From the NCBI GenBank assembly GCA_030653545.1, contig JAURZE010000005.1:124001-188000 (forward strand): DNA of 64,000 nucleotides, written 5' to 3'. The translations under genes and the position numbers were made by a program. Below, in pieces: positions 35,305-45,059 of this stretch. A model generated the notes under the pieces. That model was given only the letters and a program-made list of their open reading frames with translations, did not search any database and was not told the origin of the DNA. The first letter of the stretch is position 1; every line of letters starts with the position of its first letter. Origin of the DNA: Nitrospira sp. (GTDB taxonomy: Bacteria > Nitrospirota > Nitrospiria > Nitrospirales > Nitrospiraceae).

Positions 35305-35820
35305 ATGAGTATCAGGTCGGTAAGGGAATCGGCCATGCTGACGGTAGGAGGAATGTTTCTATTGAGTGCAGTGATGAATCATATCGCAGGAACCAGATTG
35401 TCTCACTATGCCGATCAAATTGCCGGGCATTCCGGTCTAGGGCGACTGTGGATCGGGGTGGTGGTACTGGCGGGAGCCACCTGCTTGTCGGAAGTCTTCA
35501 CCGCGGTCAACGACGTGCTGATTGACGCGCCGAATATTGCCGACGGCGATTTGTTCGGAAGCAATGCCTTCAACATGGCGATTCTGTTGATGGCGGATCT
35601 GGCCTACGGGAAAGGCCCTTTGCTGGCGGCCGTGGATCCGACCCACGCGATAACGGCCTTTGTGAGTATCTCGCTGATGAGTGTGGGCATGATGGGGATT
35701 GTCTATCGGGCGGAAAAGCGCTTCATGCTGATCGAGCCGGACAGTGTCTTGATGATCGTGGGCTATGGCTTGGGGATGCGATTCACTGCGAGTACCGGAG
35801 GAGACGGATATGAGATCTGA
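35305..35820 (+). CDS. Half-length Na+/Ca2+ exchanger-family membrane protein
   Basis: A protein of about 171 residues with four to five membrane segments and one alpha-repeat of the CaCA superfamily: VVLAGATCLSEVFTAVNDVL followed by APNIADGDLFGSNAFNMAIL. Normal exchangers of about 310-350 residues carry two inverted repeats; here only one is present. It may be a truncated pseudogene, or a half-size protein that dimerises. The frame is intact and its end overlaps the start of the Ca2+-type ATPase by 11 bases, which suggests it is still translated. The start is uncertain (35305 or 35335). Confidence 0.65.
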   Translation: MSIRSVRESAMLTVGGMFLLSAVMNHIAGTRLSHYADQIAGHSGLGRLWIGVVVLAGATCLSEVFTAVNDVLIDAPNIADGDLFGSNAFNMAILLMADLAYGKGPLLAAVDPTHAITAFVSISLMSVGMMGIVYRAEKRFMLIEPDSVLMIVGYGLGMRFTASTGGDGYEI

Positions 35821-38485
35821 CAACGTGAGTAGGCTGATATCCGAGGCGCCCGGTGTGGCCTCAGTTGCGTGGCATGTGCTCACTGCTCCGGACATTGCGC
35901 AGCAACTGACTGTTGATCCGCAGACGGGTTTGAGTGCCGATGAAGTCGCCCGGCGCCTGTCGACCTACGGGCTAAACGCCATTCAGGAGCATCGGGCCCG
36001 CAGTCCCTGGCGCATGCTGCTGGACCAGTTCACCGATTTCATGATCCTCGTCCTGATTGCTGCGGCGATCATCTCGGGCATGATCGGCGAGCCGCCGGAT
36101 GCCATCGCCATCATGGTCATTGTGTTGCTCAACGGCGTGATCGGGTTCATCCAGGAATACCGGGCGGAGCGGGCGGTCGCCGCGCTCAAGTTGCTCGCGG
36201 CGCCGAATGCGAAGGTGCTGCGTGAGGGCAAGCCGGCGACGATCCCGGCCTCGCAGCTCGTCCCGGGCGACGTCGTAGTGCTGGAAGCCGGCGACGGTGT
36301 CCCTGCGGATGTGCGGTTGGTGGAAACGGTCCAGCTCAAAGTCGAAGAGGCGGCGCTCACCGGCGAATCCGTGCCGGTGGAGAAGCAGGCGCGGCCGCTG
36401 ACCGAGGTGGAACTCCCGCTGGGCGACCGTCTCAACATGGCTTACAAGGGGACGCTCGTGACCTATGGGCGTGGGACCGGTCTCGTCGTCGGGACCGGCA
36501 TGCACACGGAGTTGGGCAAGATCGCCACGCTGCTGCGGGAAGAAGAGGAGGTCAAAACTCCGCTCCAGAAGCGGCTGGCGCAGTTCGGCCAACGGCTGGC
36601 CCTGGCGGCCCTCGCGATCTGTGCGATCGTCTTTCTCGTCGGCGTGCTCCGCGGCGAGTCGATGATCCTCATGTTCCTGACCGCCATTAGCCTGGCGGTC
36701 GCCGCGATCCCTGAAGCGCTCCCGGCCGTCGTGACCGTATCGCTGGCCTTCGGCGCCCGCAAGATGGTGAAGAAACAGGCCTTGATCCGGCGACTGCCGG
36801 CGGTCGAGACGCTGGGGTCCGTGACCTACATCTGTTCGGACAAGACCGGGACCTTGACGCTGAACAAGATGCAGGTCGAGCAAGTCATCGTGGGGGGGCA
36901 GGCCGCGGAGCGGGTGCCATCCGTTGGGGAACAGGGAGAGGCGGGACGGTTATTCGGCCAGGCGCTCGCGCTCAGCAACGACGCCATGCGTCAGGACCAG
37001 GATCGTGTGCTGGGCGACCCGACCGAAGTGGCCCTCTATGTCGCCGCGCGTGAAGCCGGGTACGACAAGGAGGGGTTGCAGATCAACGCGCCACGGCTCG
37101 CCGAACTGCCTTTCGACTCGGATCGGAAATGCATGACGACCTTCCATCGGGAAGGAGAAGGTCTTATCGCGTTTACCAAGGGCGCGCCGGAGCAGGTGGT
37201 GGCTCAATGTGAGCAGATTCTAGTTGAATCGGGGCCTACTCCTGTGAAGCGAGAGACGATTCTCGAGGAAGCGGAACGGATGGCGGCCAATGGCCTGCGG
37301 GTGCTTGCGGTGGCGTTCCGTCGCTGGCCCGCCCTGCCGGGCGAATTGGCGCCACATCAAGCCGAGCGTGATCTGATCTTCCTGGGATTGGTCGGCCTGT
37401 TGGATCCGCCGCGGCCTGAAGCGCAGGAGGCGGTCAAACTCTGCCAGTCAGCCGGCATCACACCGGTGATGATTACCGGCGATCATCCGGCCACCGCCCG
37501 CGCGATCGCCGTGCGACTGGGAATCATTACGAACGACGATGTGGTCATGACCGGGCAGGAACTGGCGCCCTTGTCGATTGAGGTGTTCGAAGAGCACGTC
37601 GAGCGGATCAGGGTCTACGCACGGGCCGCGCCGGAGCAGAAGATCAAGATCGTGAAGGCCCTGCAAGACAAAGGCGAGTTCGTGGCCATGACGGGCGATG
37701 GTGTGAACGACGCGCCGGCGCTCAGGCGGGCCGACATCGGCATCGCCATGGGATTGACCGGCACGGATGTCGCGCGCGAAGCCTCGCACATGATTCTCCT
37801 GGACGATAACTTCGCGACGATCGTGAGTGCGGTGCGGGAGGGACGCCGGATCTTCGACAATATCCGCCGGTTCATCAAGTACACGATGACCAGCAACGCG
37901 GGCGAGATCTGGACGATTTTTCTCGCGCCGTTCCTGGGTTTGCCGATTCCGCTGTTGCCCATCCACATTTTGTGGATCAATCTCGTGACCGACGGATTGC
38001 CCGGCCTGGCGTTGGCCGCGGAACCGGAGGAACGGGGAATCATGCAGCGGCCGCCTCGTCCGCCGAAGGAGAGCATCTTCGCGCGCGGGATGTGGCAGGA
38101 CATTCTCTGGGTGGGGTTGCTCATGGGGGGCGTGTCGCTGATCACGCAGGCCTGGGCCTATCATACCGGCCATGCCCACTGGCAGACGATGGTGTTTACG
38201 GTCTTGACCTTGTCGCAGATGGGCAACGTGCTGGCGATTCGCTCGGAGCGCGAGTCCTTCTTCACGCTGGGACCGTTGACGAATCGCCCCTTGTTGGGCG
38301 CCGTGCTCCTGACGTTCGCTTTGCAGCTGGGCACCATCTATATTCCCGCGCTCAATCCGATCTTCAAGACCGAGCCGCTGGATAGGGATGAATTACTGGT
38401 CTGTCTGGCCCTGTCGTCGGTGGTCTTTATCGGCGTCGAAATCCAGAAATGGTTGATGCGCCATGGGTGGATGACGCGAGCATGA
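35810..38485 (+). CDS. P2A-type Ca2+-transporting ATPase
   Basis: An 891-residue P-type ATPase with the full calcium-pump pattern: N-terminal domain, actuator domain LTGESVPVEK, M4 AAIPEALPAVVTV, phosphorylation site CSDKTGTLTLNKM (Asp344), hinge MTGDGVNDAPALRRADIGIA, and M6 ILWINLVTDGLPGLAL, in which the Asn, Thr and Asp that bind Ca2+ are present. It probably exports Ca2+ (Mn2+ possible). ATG 35810 has GGAGGAGACGGAT upstream. It overlaps the half-exchanger gene. Fragments of related pumps lie at 23101 and 38547. Confidence 0.93.
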   Translation: MRSDNVSRLISEAPGVASVAWHVLTAPDIAQQLTVDPQTGLSADEVARRLSTYGLNAIQEHRARSPWRMLLDQFTDFMILVLIAAAIISGMIGEPPDAIAIMVIVLLNGVIGFIQEYRAERAVAALKLLAAPNAKVLREGKPATIPASQLVPGDVVVLEAGDGVPADVRLVETVQLKVEEAALTGESVPVEKQARPLTEVELPLGDRLNMAYKGTLVTYGRGTGLVVGTGMHTELGKIATLLREEEEVKTPLQKRLAQFGQRLALAALAICAIVFLVGVLRGESMILMFLTAISLAVAAIPEALPAVVTVSLAFGARKMVKKQALIRRLPAVETLGSVTYICSDKTGTLTLNKMQVEQVIVGGQAAERVPSVGEQGEAGRLFGQALALSNDAMRQDQDRVLGDPTEVALYVAAREAGYDKEGLQINAPRLAELPFDSDRKCMTTFHREGEGLIAFTKGAPEQVVAQCEQILVESGPTPVKRETILEEAERMAANGLRVLAVAFRRWPALPGELAPHQAERDLIFLGLVGLLDPPRPEAQEAVKLCQSAGITPVMITGDHPATARAIAVRLGIITNDDVVMTGQELAPLSIEVFEEHVERIRVYARAAPEQKIKIVKALQDKGEFVAMTGDGVNDAPALRRADIGIAMGLTGTDVAREASHMILLDDNFATIVSAVREGRRIFDNIRRFIKYTMTSNAGEIWTIFLAPFLGLPIPLLPIHILWINLVTDGLPGLALAAEPEERGIMQRPPRPPKESIFARGMWQDILWVGLLMGGVSLITQAWAYHTGHAHWQTMVFTVLTLSQMGNVLAIRSERESFFTLGPLTNRPLLGAVLLTFALQLGTIYIPALNPIFKTEPLDRDELLVCLALSSVVFIGVEIQKWLMRHGWMTRA

Positions 38486-38546
38486 GGTTATGTGCCTCGA
38501 CGCGCGAGGCGGTCGCTACCCGCGTTCTCGATTCAGACGGCGGGGG

Positions 38547-38678
38547 TTGACCATACCGGCAGTTTCACCGGTGTTCAAAGTGGCTTCCTTGCCGATCGAA
38601 GATTGGATGCTGATGGGAGCGGCCAGTTTAGTACCTGTAGTCGTGATGGAGTTGATGAAAATGTTCCGACGTCGATGA
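38547..38678 (+). pseudogene. Fossil 3' end of another P-type ATPase
   Basis: Sixty bases after the Ca2+-ATPase stop the frame reads LTIPAVSPVFKVASLPIEDW, then MLMGAASLVPVVVMELMKMF, RRR and a natural stop. This matches the last membrane helix of calcium-type pumps, for instance the end of the gene at 35810 (TIYIPALNPIFKTEPLDRDE; VVFIGVEIQKWL). It differs enough to come from another paralog, not a recent tandem copy. The upstream part of a 63-codon frame from 38490 is unrelated. The following 90 bases to 38768 show nothing clear. Confidence 0.75.
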
Positions 38679-38768
38679 AACGGATGTCGATGAGAGGCGA
38701 TCATCAGAGTGCGGTCAGTCGGAATGTCGGCTTGTCATGCCGGATGGGATTCGGTATGATCGCTCGTG

Positions 38769-39050
38769 ATGAGGACTACACTGTATGCGAGCCGTTCACG
38801 GGGCCAGTTGCTGGTAGTATTCTGTCTATGCCTCTGCGTCATGGCCCAGATGCTTGGGGCGCCGGTGACGCTGCTCAGCCCCGCCGATGCTTCTGATCTT
38901 CTCGGGTCGTCGGTGTTGGAAGGATTTTCCGTCGTCCCCCCATCGCCGGAACTTATTTTGCCGAAGATCTCAATTGGAATATTGGACTTCTCACCGTCTG
39001 TGTCTGTCCTCGTGATTGCCGCCACGTTGTTTCGTCCTCCTGTGCGCTAG
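38769..39050 (+). CDS. Small hypothetical protein with N-terminal hydrophobic segment
   Basis: A 93-codon frame (ATG 38769 just after GTG). The product has a basic start (TLYASRSRG), a hydrophobic segment (QLLVVFCLCLCVMAQMLGAP), a Ser/Pro-rich middle (SPADASDLLGSSVLEGF) and a second hydrophobic stretch (ISIGILDFSPSVSVLVIAAT). It could be a small exported or membrane protein. No family was recognised and no strong ribosome binding site is visible. Position between an ATPase fossil and a convergent gene leaves its status uncertain. The 160 bases that follow, to 39211, contain no gene. Confidence 0.4.
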   Translation: MRTTLYASRSRGQLLVVFCLCLCVMAQMLGAPVTLLSPADASDLLGSSVLEGFSVVPPSPELILPKISIGILDFSPSVSVLVIAATLFRPPVR

Positions 39051-39211
39051 TCTTGGGTTAACGTCCAGATTCTTTCAAATCGCGTCGTGTCAAGAGCGGT
39101 CAGGCCCTGTTTTTGTTTGCTTATGCGAACCGGCTTGGTTCCGCTGAACGGATAAGCGGGACCGCTTCCTCACGGGTGGCGGTGACCGTTTGAAATTCCC
39201 ATTAGAGCACG

Positions 39212-40996
39212 TCAGAGCACGTCGCTCCAGGGAGGGCTGACGGCAAACGCGGCATTGATGAGGCCGACGTGGGAGTAGGCTTGGGGAAAGTTTCCGCATT
39301 GGGTATTTGTGGAGGGAATGAAGTGTTCGGAAAACAGCCCGACATGATTGGATGCCGTCAGTACGCGGTCGAGGATCGTACGTGCTTCATCCACGCACCC
39401 CAGGCGAGCGAGGGCTTGGGCGATCCAGAAGGAGCAGATGACGAAGGCGCCCTCCGGCTTCCCGAAGTCGTCGTTTCGCACATAGCGGTAGAAAAACCCG
39501 GTATCCTCGCCTCCGATGCGGAGCGACAGCTCGCGGGTGATGTGGGTGACCGTCGACTCGCACAGGGGGCGGTTCGGGTAGCCGAGGATCGGCAGCTGGG
39601 CCAGCGCGGCGTCGAAAGTGGGGTCAGTGGGGCCGTTCCGGACGGCCCCCTCGCGGACGGCGCGGAGCAAGGCGTCTTCCGCCTGGATTCGTCCGGCCGT
39701 GAGGCCGGTCGAGACGGAGGGGAGATGCCCGGCCTGTTTGATCCGTTCCAGTCGTTCGAGCCCGGCCCAGCACAGCAGATTCGTGAAGGAATGCTCCTGC
39801 CAGCCGTTGCGAATCTCCCAGAGACCGGCATCCGGCTGGCCGATACTGCGGACGCACAGCTTCGCCAGATGCGCCAGCAGGGCATCGAGATCTCTCGTGC
39901 GCAAATCGACATACCGTTCGTCGAAGAAGATCGGAGTGAAGGTCAGGATCATTTCGGCGTAGGCGTCGTTCTGCACGTGCTCCGCGGCCTGATTGTAGCT
40001 GCGCACCGGTCGGCTGCTCTGGTAGCCGGACCAATTCGGATGCTCCGTCTCGGGAAGCGGCAATCCTTGGCTGAGCGTATACACCGGCCGTAGCCGGTCG
40101 CGGGAATGTTCATGCGTATGCGCAATGTTCAACAGGAATTTCAGGAAGGATTCCATCTCTTCGAAATGGCCCAGGTTATGAAATGCCGTGAGCGCAAAAT
40201 AGGCATCGCGCAGCCAGCAAAACCGATAATCCCAGTTGCGCTGTCCGCCCGGCTGTTCCGGAAGGCTCGTCGTGAGGGCCGCCAGGATAGCTCCCGTGTC
40301 TTCGAAACAGTGCAGCTTGAGCGCCAACGCCGAACGGATGACTTCCTGTTGGTGCAGCAGCGGCACCGAACAGTTTTTGACCCAGGTGCGCCAATAGCGG
40401 GCGGTCTGCTCCAGAAAGTCGTGCGTGACCTTGATGAGATCGTCTTCGATGCCGAGTCCCCAGGTCATGGCGAAATAGAATTTCTGTGTCAGCGCCATCG
40501 GGATCTCTTCGCAGAGATAGGTCAGCGGCATGTTGGTCAGCAGCCGGAGGACGTCACCGCGAATCTCGTAGCGGAGGTGGTTGCTGCCTCGCACGGGTTG
40601 CACCGGAGTCTTGTCCCAGCCGGAAACCGGACAGCAGTTGACCCGGATCGCCGGAGTGCCCTGGAGCGGTTCGACCATCCGGAACAGGGCCGACGGCCGG
40701 TAGATACGGCCGTATTGTTCGAAACGCGGACAGAAGTCGGTGATCTGGAAAGCGTCGCCGTTCGGCAACGTGACGGTGGTGATCAGAATGTTCGTGTTCG
40801 GCAGATAGCGCTGCTCGGACCTGAGGCCGGAGGGCGCGAGGGGGCTCGAGATCGAAAAATGCCCGCCGTCCGGATCCAGCAGCCGGCCGAAGACCGGGGG
40901 ACTGTCCGGGCGTGGCGCGCACATCCATTCCACGCTGCCGTTCAAGCCGATCAGCGCCGAGGTTTGGCAATTGCCGACAAGGCCGTAGGGATACAT
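39212..40996 (-). CDS. GH15-family glucoamylase/trehalase-like glycoside hydrolase
   Basis: A 594-residue cytoplasmic protein (no signal peptide) of the bacterial GH15 type. The N-terminal beta-sandwich starts MYPYGLVGNCQTSALIGLNG, then SVEWMCAPRPDSPPVFGRLL. The (alpha/alpha)6 barrel contains NWDYRFCWLRDAYFALTAFH, with the WLRDA motif of the family, GLPLPETEHPNWSGY and the C-terminal EGAFVICSFWIAQALARLG. GH15 proteins of this form include glucoamylases and trehalases. Lying 48 bases from otsA on the opposite strand, with a shared promoter region, a role as trehalase or in alpha-glucan degradation is plausible; specificity is not determined. It is one of only two minus-strand genes here. Confidence 0.88.
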   Translation of the reverse strand: MYPYGLVGNCQTSALIGLNGSVEWMCAPRPDSPPVFGRLLDPDGGHFSISSPLAPSGLRSEQRYLPNTNILITTVTLPNGDAFQITDFCPRFEQYGRIYRPSALFRMVEPLQGTPAIRVNCCPVSGWDKTPVQPVRGSNHLRYEIRGDVLRLLTNMPLTYLCEEIPMALTQKFYFAMTWGLGIEDDLIKVTHDFLEQTARYWRTWVKNCSVPLLHQQEVIRSALALKLHCFEDTGAILAALTTSLPEQPGGQRNWDYRFCWLRDAYFALTAFHNLGHFEEMESFLKFLLNIAHTHEHSRDRLRPVYTLSQGLPLPETEHPNWSGYQSSRPVRSYNQAAEHVQNDAYAEMILTFTPIFFDERYVDLRTRDLDALLAHLAKLCVRSIGQPDAGLWEIRNGWQEHSFTNLLCWAGLERLERIKQAGHLPSVSTGLTAGRIQAEDALLRAVREGAVRNGPTDPTFDAALAQLPILGYPNRPLCESTVTHITRELSLRIGGEDTGFFYRYVRNDDFGKPEGAFVICSFWIAQALARLGCVDEARTILDRVLTASNHVGLFSEHFIPSTNTQCGNFPQAYSHVGLINAAFAVSPPWSDVL

Positions 40997-41044
40997 GCCT
41001 TCACCATAGGCGATTTGCTGTCCGATGTAAACGAGAGGTGAACT

Positions 41045-43294
41045 ATGCGGTTATCGCTGCGATTCCTGTTGCCGCTGGCCCTGGTGCTGGCGGGTCTGGC
41101 TTATGCCGTTATTCCTCTTGTCGATACGTTGACCCTCAAATGGTTCGTCCGGGATCTTGAAATCCGGTCGGCCCTGATCGGCCGCATGGTCGAAAGTCCT
41201 CTGGTCGATCTTCTGGCGACAGAGTCGAAGACCAAGCTGCTGAACTACTTCCATCGGATCATTCAGGACGAACGGCTGTACGCCGTCGGATTTTGCGACC
41301 GTGACGGCAAATTGATCTACAAGACTCTCACGTACCCCGACTCAATATCCTGTGATGGTGCGAGTACGCTCAAAACAGGTCAGACGGCCCTTCTGCGTTT
41401 CTCCCAGGGGGCTGTTCATGTCGCCGCCGTGGGCATCGAAGGGAACGGCAGGGACTGGGGACGCCTGATGCTCGTCCACGACATGAGCTGGATCGAGCGG
41501 CGGAGCAGCGATACGAAGTGGTATCTCTTCTACCTCTTCGCTGTCATCGGCGGCGTGATCTCACTGGTGACGGTTCTGGTCGCGCATCTGAGTTGGCGGG
41601 GATGGATCGCAGGTGTGCGGTCGATGCTTCGAGGAGAGGGCCTGGTCGCTTTGATCGGAGAGCCGACGCCCGGCGCCGACATGCATCCGGTCGCCCAGGA
41701 TCTTCGCGCCCTCATACACGATCTCGAGGCGGACAAACGCATGCGGGACGAAAGTCAGTTGAGCTGGACCCCCGCCACGCTGAAGACCATTCTTCACGAC
41801 CACCTTGCAGGCGACGAAGTGCTGATTGTCTCCAACCGCGAACCCTATATTCACAATTGGCACGATCAGCAGCTTGAAGTGCAGGTTCCGGCCAGCGGAG
41901 TGGTCACTGCGCTGGAGCCTGTCATGCGCGCCTGTTCCGGTGTGTGGATCGCGCACGGCAGCGGGACCGCCGATCGGGAGGTCGTTGATGCGCGGGGCCA
42001 TGTCCGCGTACCGCCGGACCATCCCGAATACGAAATCAGACGGATCTGGATGTCAGCGGAAGAAGAGGCCGGCTATTACTATGGATTTGCCAACGAAGGC
42101 CTCTGGCCGCTCTGCCACCTGGCTCACGTCCGGCCAGTCTTTCGTTCTTCTGACTGGCAGCATTACAAAGAGATCAATGAACGGTTCGCCCTGGCCATCA
42201 TCGAAGAGGCCAAGACCGATAATCCGGTCGTGCTCGTGCAGGATTACCATTTTGCGCTGGTGCCGAAGATGGTGCGCGATCATTTGCCGAACGCGACGAT
42301 CATCACCTTCTGGCACATTCCCTGGCCCAACCCGGAGCGCTATGCCATCTGTCCCTGGTATCGGGACATTCTTGAAGGGCTCCTGGGGAGCAGCATTCTC
42401 GGATTTCACACGCGCTTCCATTGCAGCAACTTCATCGAGACGGTGGACCGGTCACTCGAAACGAGAATCGACCGGGACAGCTCCACTATTTCTTATCAGG
42501 GGAAAATGACGGCCGTAAATCCTTACCCGATCTCTATCGCATGGCCCGGGCAGCAGATGGCCCAGTGGCCGCCGGTCTCCGAGTGCAAGACTCGTATTCG
42601 CACATTGAATACGCTTTCCCACACGCACCGCCTCGGGGTCGGGGTCGAGCGCCTCGACTATACCAAAGGCATTCTGGAGCGGTTTCTGGCCATTGAGCGG
42701 TTGCTTGAATTGCAGCCGGAATGGATCGGCCGGTTTTCGTTTATCCAAATCGCCGCCCCCAGCCGGTCGAAAATCGAGGAGTACCAGCAGCTCAGCCGGA
42801 ATGTGCTGGCGTCGGCCGAGCGCATCAACGCCCGATTCGGCCGCGAGGGCTATCGGCCCATTCATGTGCGGATCGAGCATCACGAACCGCAGGAGGTCAA
42901 CGTCTACTACAGAGGCGCGGACTTTTGCATCGTCAGCAGTCTCCATGACGGCATGAATCTCGTCGCGAAGGAATTCGTCGCCGCGCGGGACGACGAGCAA
43001 GGCGTGCTGATTCTCAGCCAGTTCACCGGGGCGGCGACGGAGCTGCCTGAAGCGGTGCTCATCAATCCGTACAATATCGATCAATGCGCGGCGGCCATGC
43101 ATCTGGCGCTCACCATGGCGCCGACCGAACAACGGGCGCGGATGCGCAGCATGCGCGGCATCGTGCAGGAGTTCAACGTGTACCGTTGGGCTGGCCGGAT
43201 GCTGATGGATGCCGCCCGCATGCGGCAACGGGCGCGCATTGTGCGTCAGACAGGAGCACGAGACGTGCGGACGATCACGGGAGGACAGGCATGA
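41045..43294 (+). CDS. otsA: Trehalose-6-phosphate synthase (GT20) with N-terminal membrane sensor-like module
   Basis: A 749-residue protein. Residues 260-735 form a GT20 domain ([92 protein letters not shown]), which makes trehalose-6-phosphate from UDP-glucose (or another NDP-glucose) and glucose-6-phosphate. Unlike ordinary OtsA of about 470 residues, it starts with a membrane helix (5-25, [20 protein letters not shown]), an extracytoplasmic domain of about 130 residues ([23 protein letters not shown]/Cache-like), a second helix (158-182) and a HAMP-like linker. That layout is typical of histidine kinases and suggests that an external signal may control synthesis. The stop overlaps otsB (ATGA). 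Confidence 0.92.
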   Translation: MRLSLRFLLPLALVLAGLAYAVIPLVDTLTLKWFVRDLEIRSALIGRMVESPLVDLLATESKTKLLNYFHRIIQDERLYAVGFCDRDGKLIYKTLTYPDSISCDGASTLKTGQTALLRFSQGAVHVAAVGIEGNGRDWGRLMLVHDMSWIERRSSDTKWYLFYLFAVIGGVISLVTVLVAHLSWRGWIAGVRSMLRGEGLVALIGEPTPGADMHPVAQDLRALIHDLEADKRMRDESQLSWTPATLKTILHDHLAGDEVLIVSNREPYIHNWHDQQLEVQVPASGVVTALEPVMRACSGVWIAHGSGTADREVVDARGHVRVPPDHPEYEIRRIWMSAEEEAGYYYGFANEGLWPLCHLAHVRPVFRSSDWQHYKEINERFALAIIEEAKTDNPVVLVQDYHFALVPKMVRDHLPNATIITFWHIPWPNPERYAICPWYRDILEGLLGSSILGFHTRFHCSNFIETVDRSLETRIDRDSSTISYQGKMTAVNPYPISIAWPGQQMAQWPPVSECKTRIRTLNTLSHTHRLGVGVERLDYTKGILERFLAIERLLELQPEWIGRFSFIQIAAPSRSKIEEYQQLSRNVLASAERINARFGREGYRPIHVRIEHHEPQEVNVYYRGADFCIVSSLHDGMNLVAKEFVAARDDEQGVLILSQFTGAATELPEAVLINPYNIDQCAAAMHLALTMAPTEQRARMRSMRGIVQEFNVYRWAGRMLMDAARMRQRARIVRQTGARDVRTITGGQA

Positions 43295-44121
43295 TGTATT
43301 TGCTCTCGCCTGAGGGACGGGAAGCGATGAGAGCCCTCGCTGGCCGGCCGATGCTCTACGCCTTCGATTTTGACGGGACGCTGGCCAAGATTTCTCCGGA
43401 CCGCGAGTCGGTCAAACTCACCCGCTCGATCCATGAATGGCTGGTGGAATTGGCCAAGCGCGCTCCCTGCGCCGTGATCTCGGGACGGGCCCTCAGCGAT
43501 TTGGCGCCGCGAGTGAACGGGGCCGTTCCGTATCTGATCGGCAACCACGGGTTGGAAAGTCCGTTGACGCCATCGGTGACGCTCCTGTGGGCCGATGGGA
43601 TCTGTGCCGGGTGGAGAGCGGCGATCAAGGGGGAGTTGGCCCCGCAGTTGGCCGATCTCGGCATTGATGTGGAGGACAAGCGGTATTCACTGACGTTGCA
43701 CTATCGGGAACATGAAGACCAGGACCGCGTCCGTCTGGCTGTGCTGGCGCTGCTGACTCAGCTGAGCCCGGCTCCTCGTCTGGTCATCGGGAAACAATCG
43801 ATCAATCTCTTGCCTCCGGGGAAGGGAGGCAAGGGGGGGGCGGCCCTCGCATTGATGCGGCATCTTCGCCAGTCTGGCTTCTTCTTCATCGGAGATGACG
43901 AGACGGACGAGGATGTGTTTGGACTGACGGAGGGGCTGGTTATGGGTGTGCGAGTCGGGCTGCACGCCGGGTCCCGCGCGAAGTTGTATATCAAGCATCA
44001 AGGGGAGATCGAAGATGTCCTGCGGTTCCTGATTCATCGCCTGGATCGGACACCGGAACAGGGCCAGCACGCTGATCGACCGGCGATGATTCACCACAAG
44101 GAAGCGGAACATGACGGCTAA
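43291..44121 (+). CDS. otsB: Trehalose-6-phosphate phosphatase
   Basis: A 276-residue HAD-family phosphatase that removes phosphate from trehalose-6-phosphate. Motif I is YAFDFDGTLAKISPD (nucleophile Asp near residue 25), followed by VISGRALSDL, LIGNHGLES and, at the C-terminus, GGKGGAALALMRHLR and FFIGDDETDEDVF (motif III/IV acidic residues). ATG 43291 has GGAGGACAGGC upstream and overlaps the otsA stop. A polar tail (about residues 252-276) follows the catalytic domain, and the stop overlaps the next gene by 11 bases, so otsA, otsB and the lipoprotein form one operon. Confidence 0.93.
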   Translation: MMYLLSPEGREAMRALAGRPMLYAFDFDGTLAKISPDRESVKLTRSIHEWLVELAKRAPCAVISGRALSDLAPRVNGAVPYLIGNHGLESPLTPSVTLLWADGICAGWRAAIKGELAPQLADLGIDVEDKRYSLTLHYREHEDQDRVRLAVLALLTQLSPAPRLVIGKQSINLLPPGKGGKGGAALALMRHLRQSGFFFIGDDETDEDVFGLTEGLVMGVRVGLHAGSRAKLYIKHQGEIEDVLRFLIHRLDRTPEQGQHADRPAMIHHKEAEHDG

Positions 44122-44926
44122 GGCGGTAGTCTTGTGCGCCTGCTGTTTCGCCCTCGCGGGTTGCGGGAATCAGGATAATCCGGTCCAGACCGTCGTAGCC
44201 CACCCGGTCAAAGGGACAGATGGCGGCCGGCCGATCGGACAGGATGATGTTCCGGTCGCGGGTCGTCGGCGCTATGTGGCCTTCGAGTCTCGTGCCGCGA
44301 ACCTGACGGCACACGACACCAACGGGGTGACGGATGTGTTCGTCTACGACAATGACTCCAAGCAAACCGTGCGTGTCTCCATCAGCAGCAGCGGAGTTCA
44401 GGGGAACGGCGGGAGTTTTTCGCCCGCGCTCACGCCGGACGGACGGGTCGTGGTGTTCGAATCCTTAGCCTCAAATTTGGTGCCTGAGGATACGAATCGC
44501 CATCGGGACATCTTTGTCCATGATCGGACGACCGGCCTGACCGCCCGTGTGTCGGTGGACAGCCGCGGCAACCAAGCCAACAATTTCAGTCAAGCTTCGC
44601 ACCTCAGCGCCGACGGCCGCTACATCGTGTTCGAATCCCTCGCGTCGAATCTGGCGCCGGGCGACACCAACGGCGTGATCGACGTGTTCGTGCGCGATCG
44701 GCAGACAGGACGAACCAGCCGGGTGTCTGTCGGCAACAACGGGACTCAGGCCAACAACGCCAGCGTCAATCCGACAATCAGCGAGGACGGCCGCTACGTT
44801 ACGTTCGAGTCGATTGCCACTAATCTGCTGCCGGTCACGCCGGAGCAAGCGAAGCAGGTCTTTGTCTATGATCTGAAGACGGGAGCGATTCAGCGGGTGC
44901 CGGCCGGCTCCCGGGCGGCTGGTTGA
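44111..44926 (+). CDS. TolB-like beta-propeller lipoprotein
   Basis: A 271-residue lipoprotein (leader AVVLCACCFALAGC, lipobox LAGC near residue 18). The mature part has three or more WD40/PD40-like repeats of about 50 residues with the shared pattern YVAFESRAANLTAHDTNGVT, DVFVYDND and RVSI (also VVFESLASNLVPEDTNRHRD and YIVFESLASNLAPGDTNGVI). TolB-type repeats usually bind partner proteins in the periplasm; enzymatic roles are rare. It starts inside the 3' end of otsB, hinting at co-translation with trehalose genes, for which no reason is obvious. The number of blades is below a full six or seven, so dimerisation may be required. Confidence 0.8.
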   Translation: MTAKAVVLCACCFALAGCGNQDNPVQTVVAHPVKGTDGGRPIGQDDVPVAGRRRYVAFESRAANLTAHDTNGVTDVFVYDNDSKQTVRVSISSSGVQGNGGSFSPALTPDGRVVVFESLASNLVPEDTNRHRDIFVHDRTTGLTARVSVDSRGNQANNFSQASHLSADGRYIVFESLASNLAPGDTNGVIDVFVRDRQTGRTSRVSVGNNGTQANNASVNPTISEDGRYVTFESIATNLLPVTPEQAKQVFVYDLKTGAIQRVPAGSRAAG

Positions 44927-44948
44927 TCGCGCGCCTCCAGGGGGATGC

Positions 44949-45059
44949 ATGATGACTATCCATGATTGGATCGTGCTGGTCGGAGGAGTGATTTTTCTCA
45001 TTCTGGTCGTGTTGCTGATCAGGCGCGCGATCCGGGATGTGAAGCGGCCGGGAAGATAG
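44949..45059 (+). CDS. Tiny single-span membrane protein (36 residues)
   Basis: A 36-codon frame (ATG 44949, or 44952) preceded by AGGGGGATGC. The product has one hydrophobic helix (WIVLVGGVIFLILVVLLI) and a basic end (RRAIRDVKRPGR). It lies 22 bases after the lipoprotein. It resembles in form, not clearly in sequence, the 38-residue protein at 33334. Small proteins of this kind often adjust membrane enzymes; no role is assigned. The next 220 bases to 45281 contain no gene. Confidence 0.5.
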   Translation: MMTIHDWIVLVGGVIFLILVVLLIRRAIRDVKRPGR

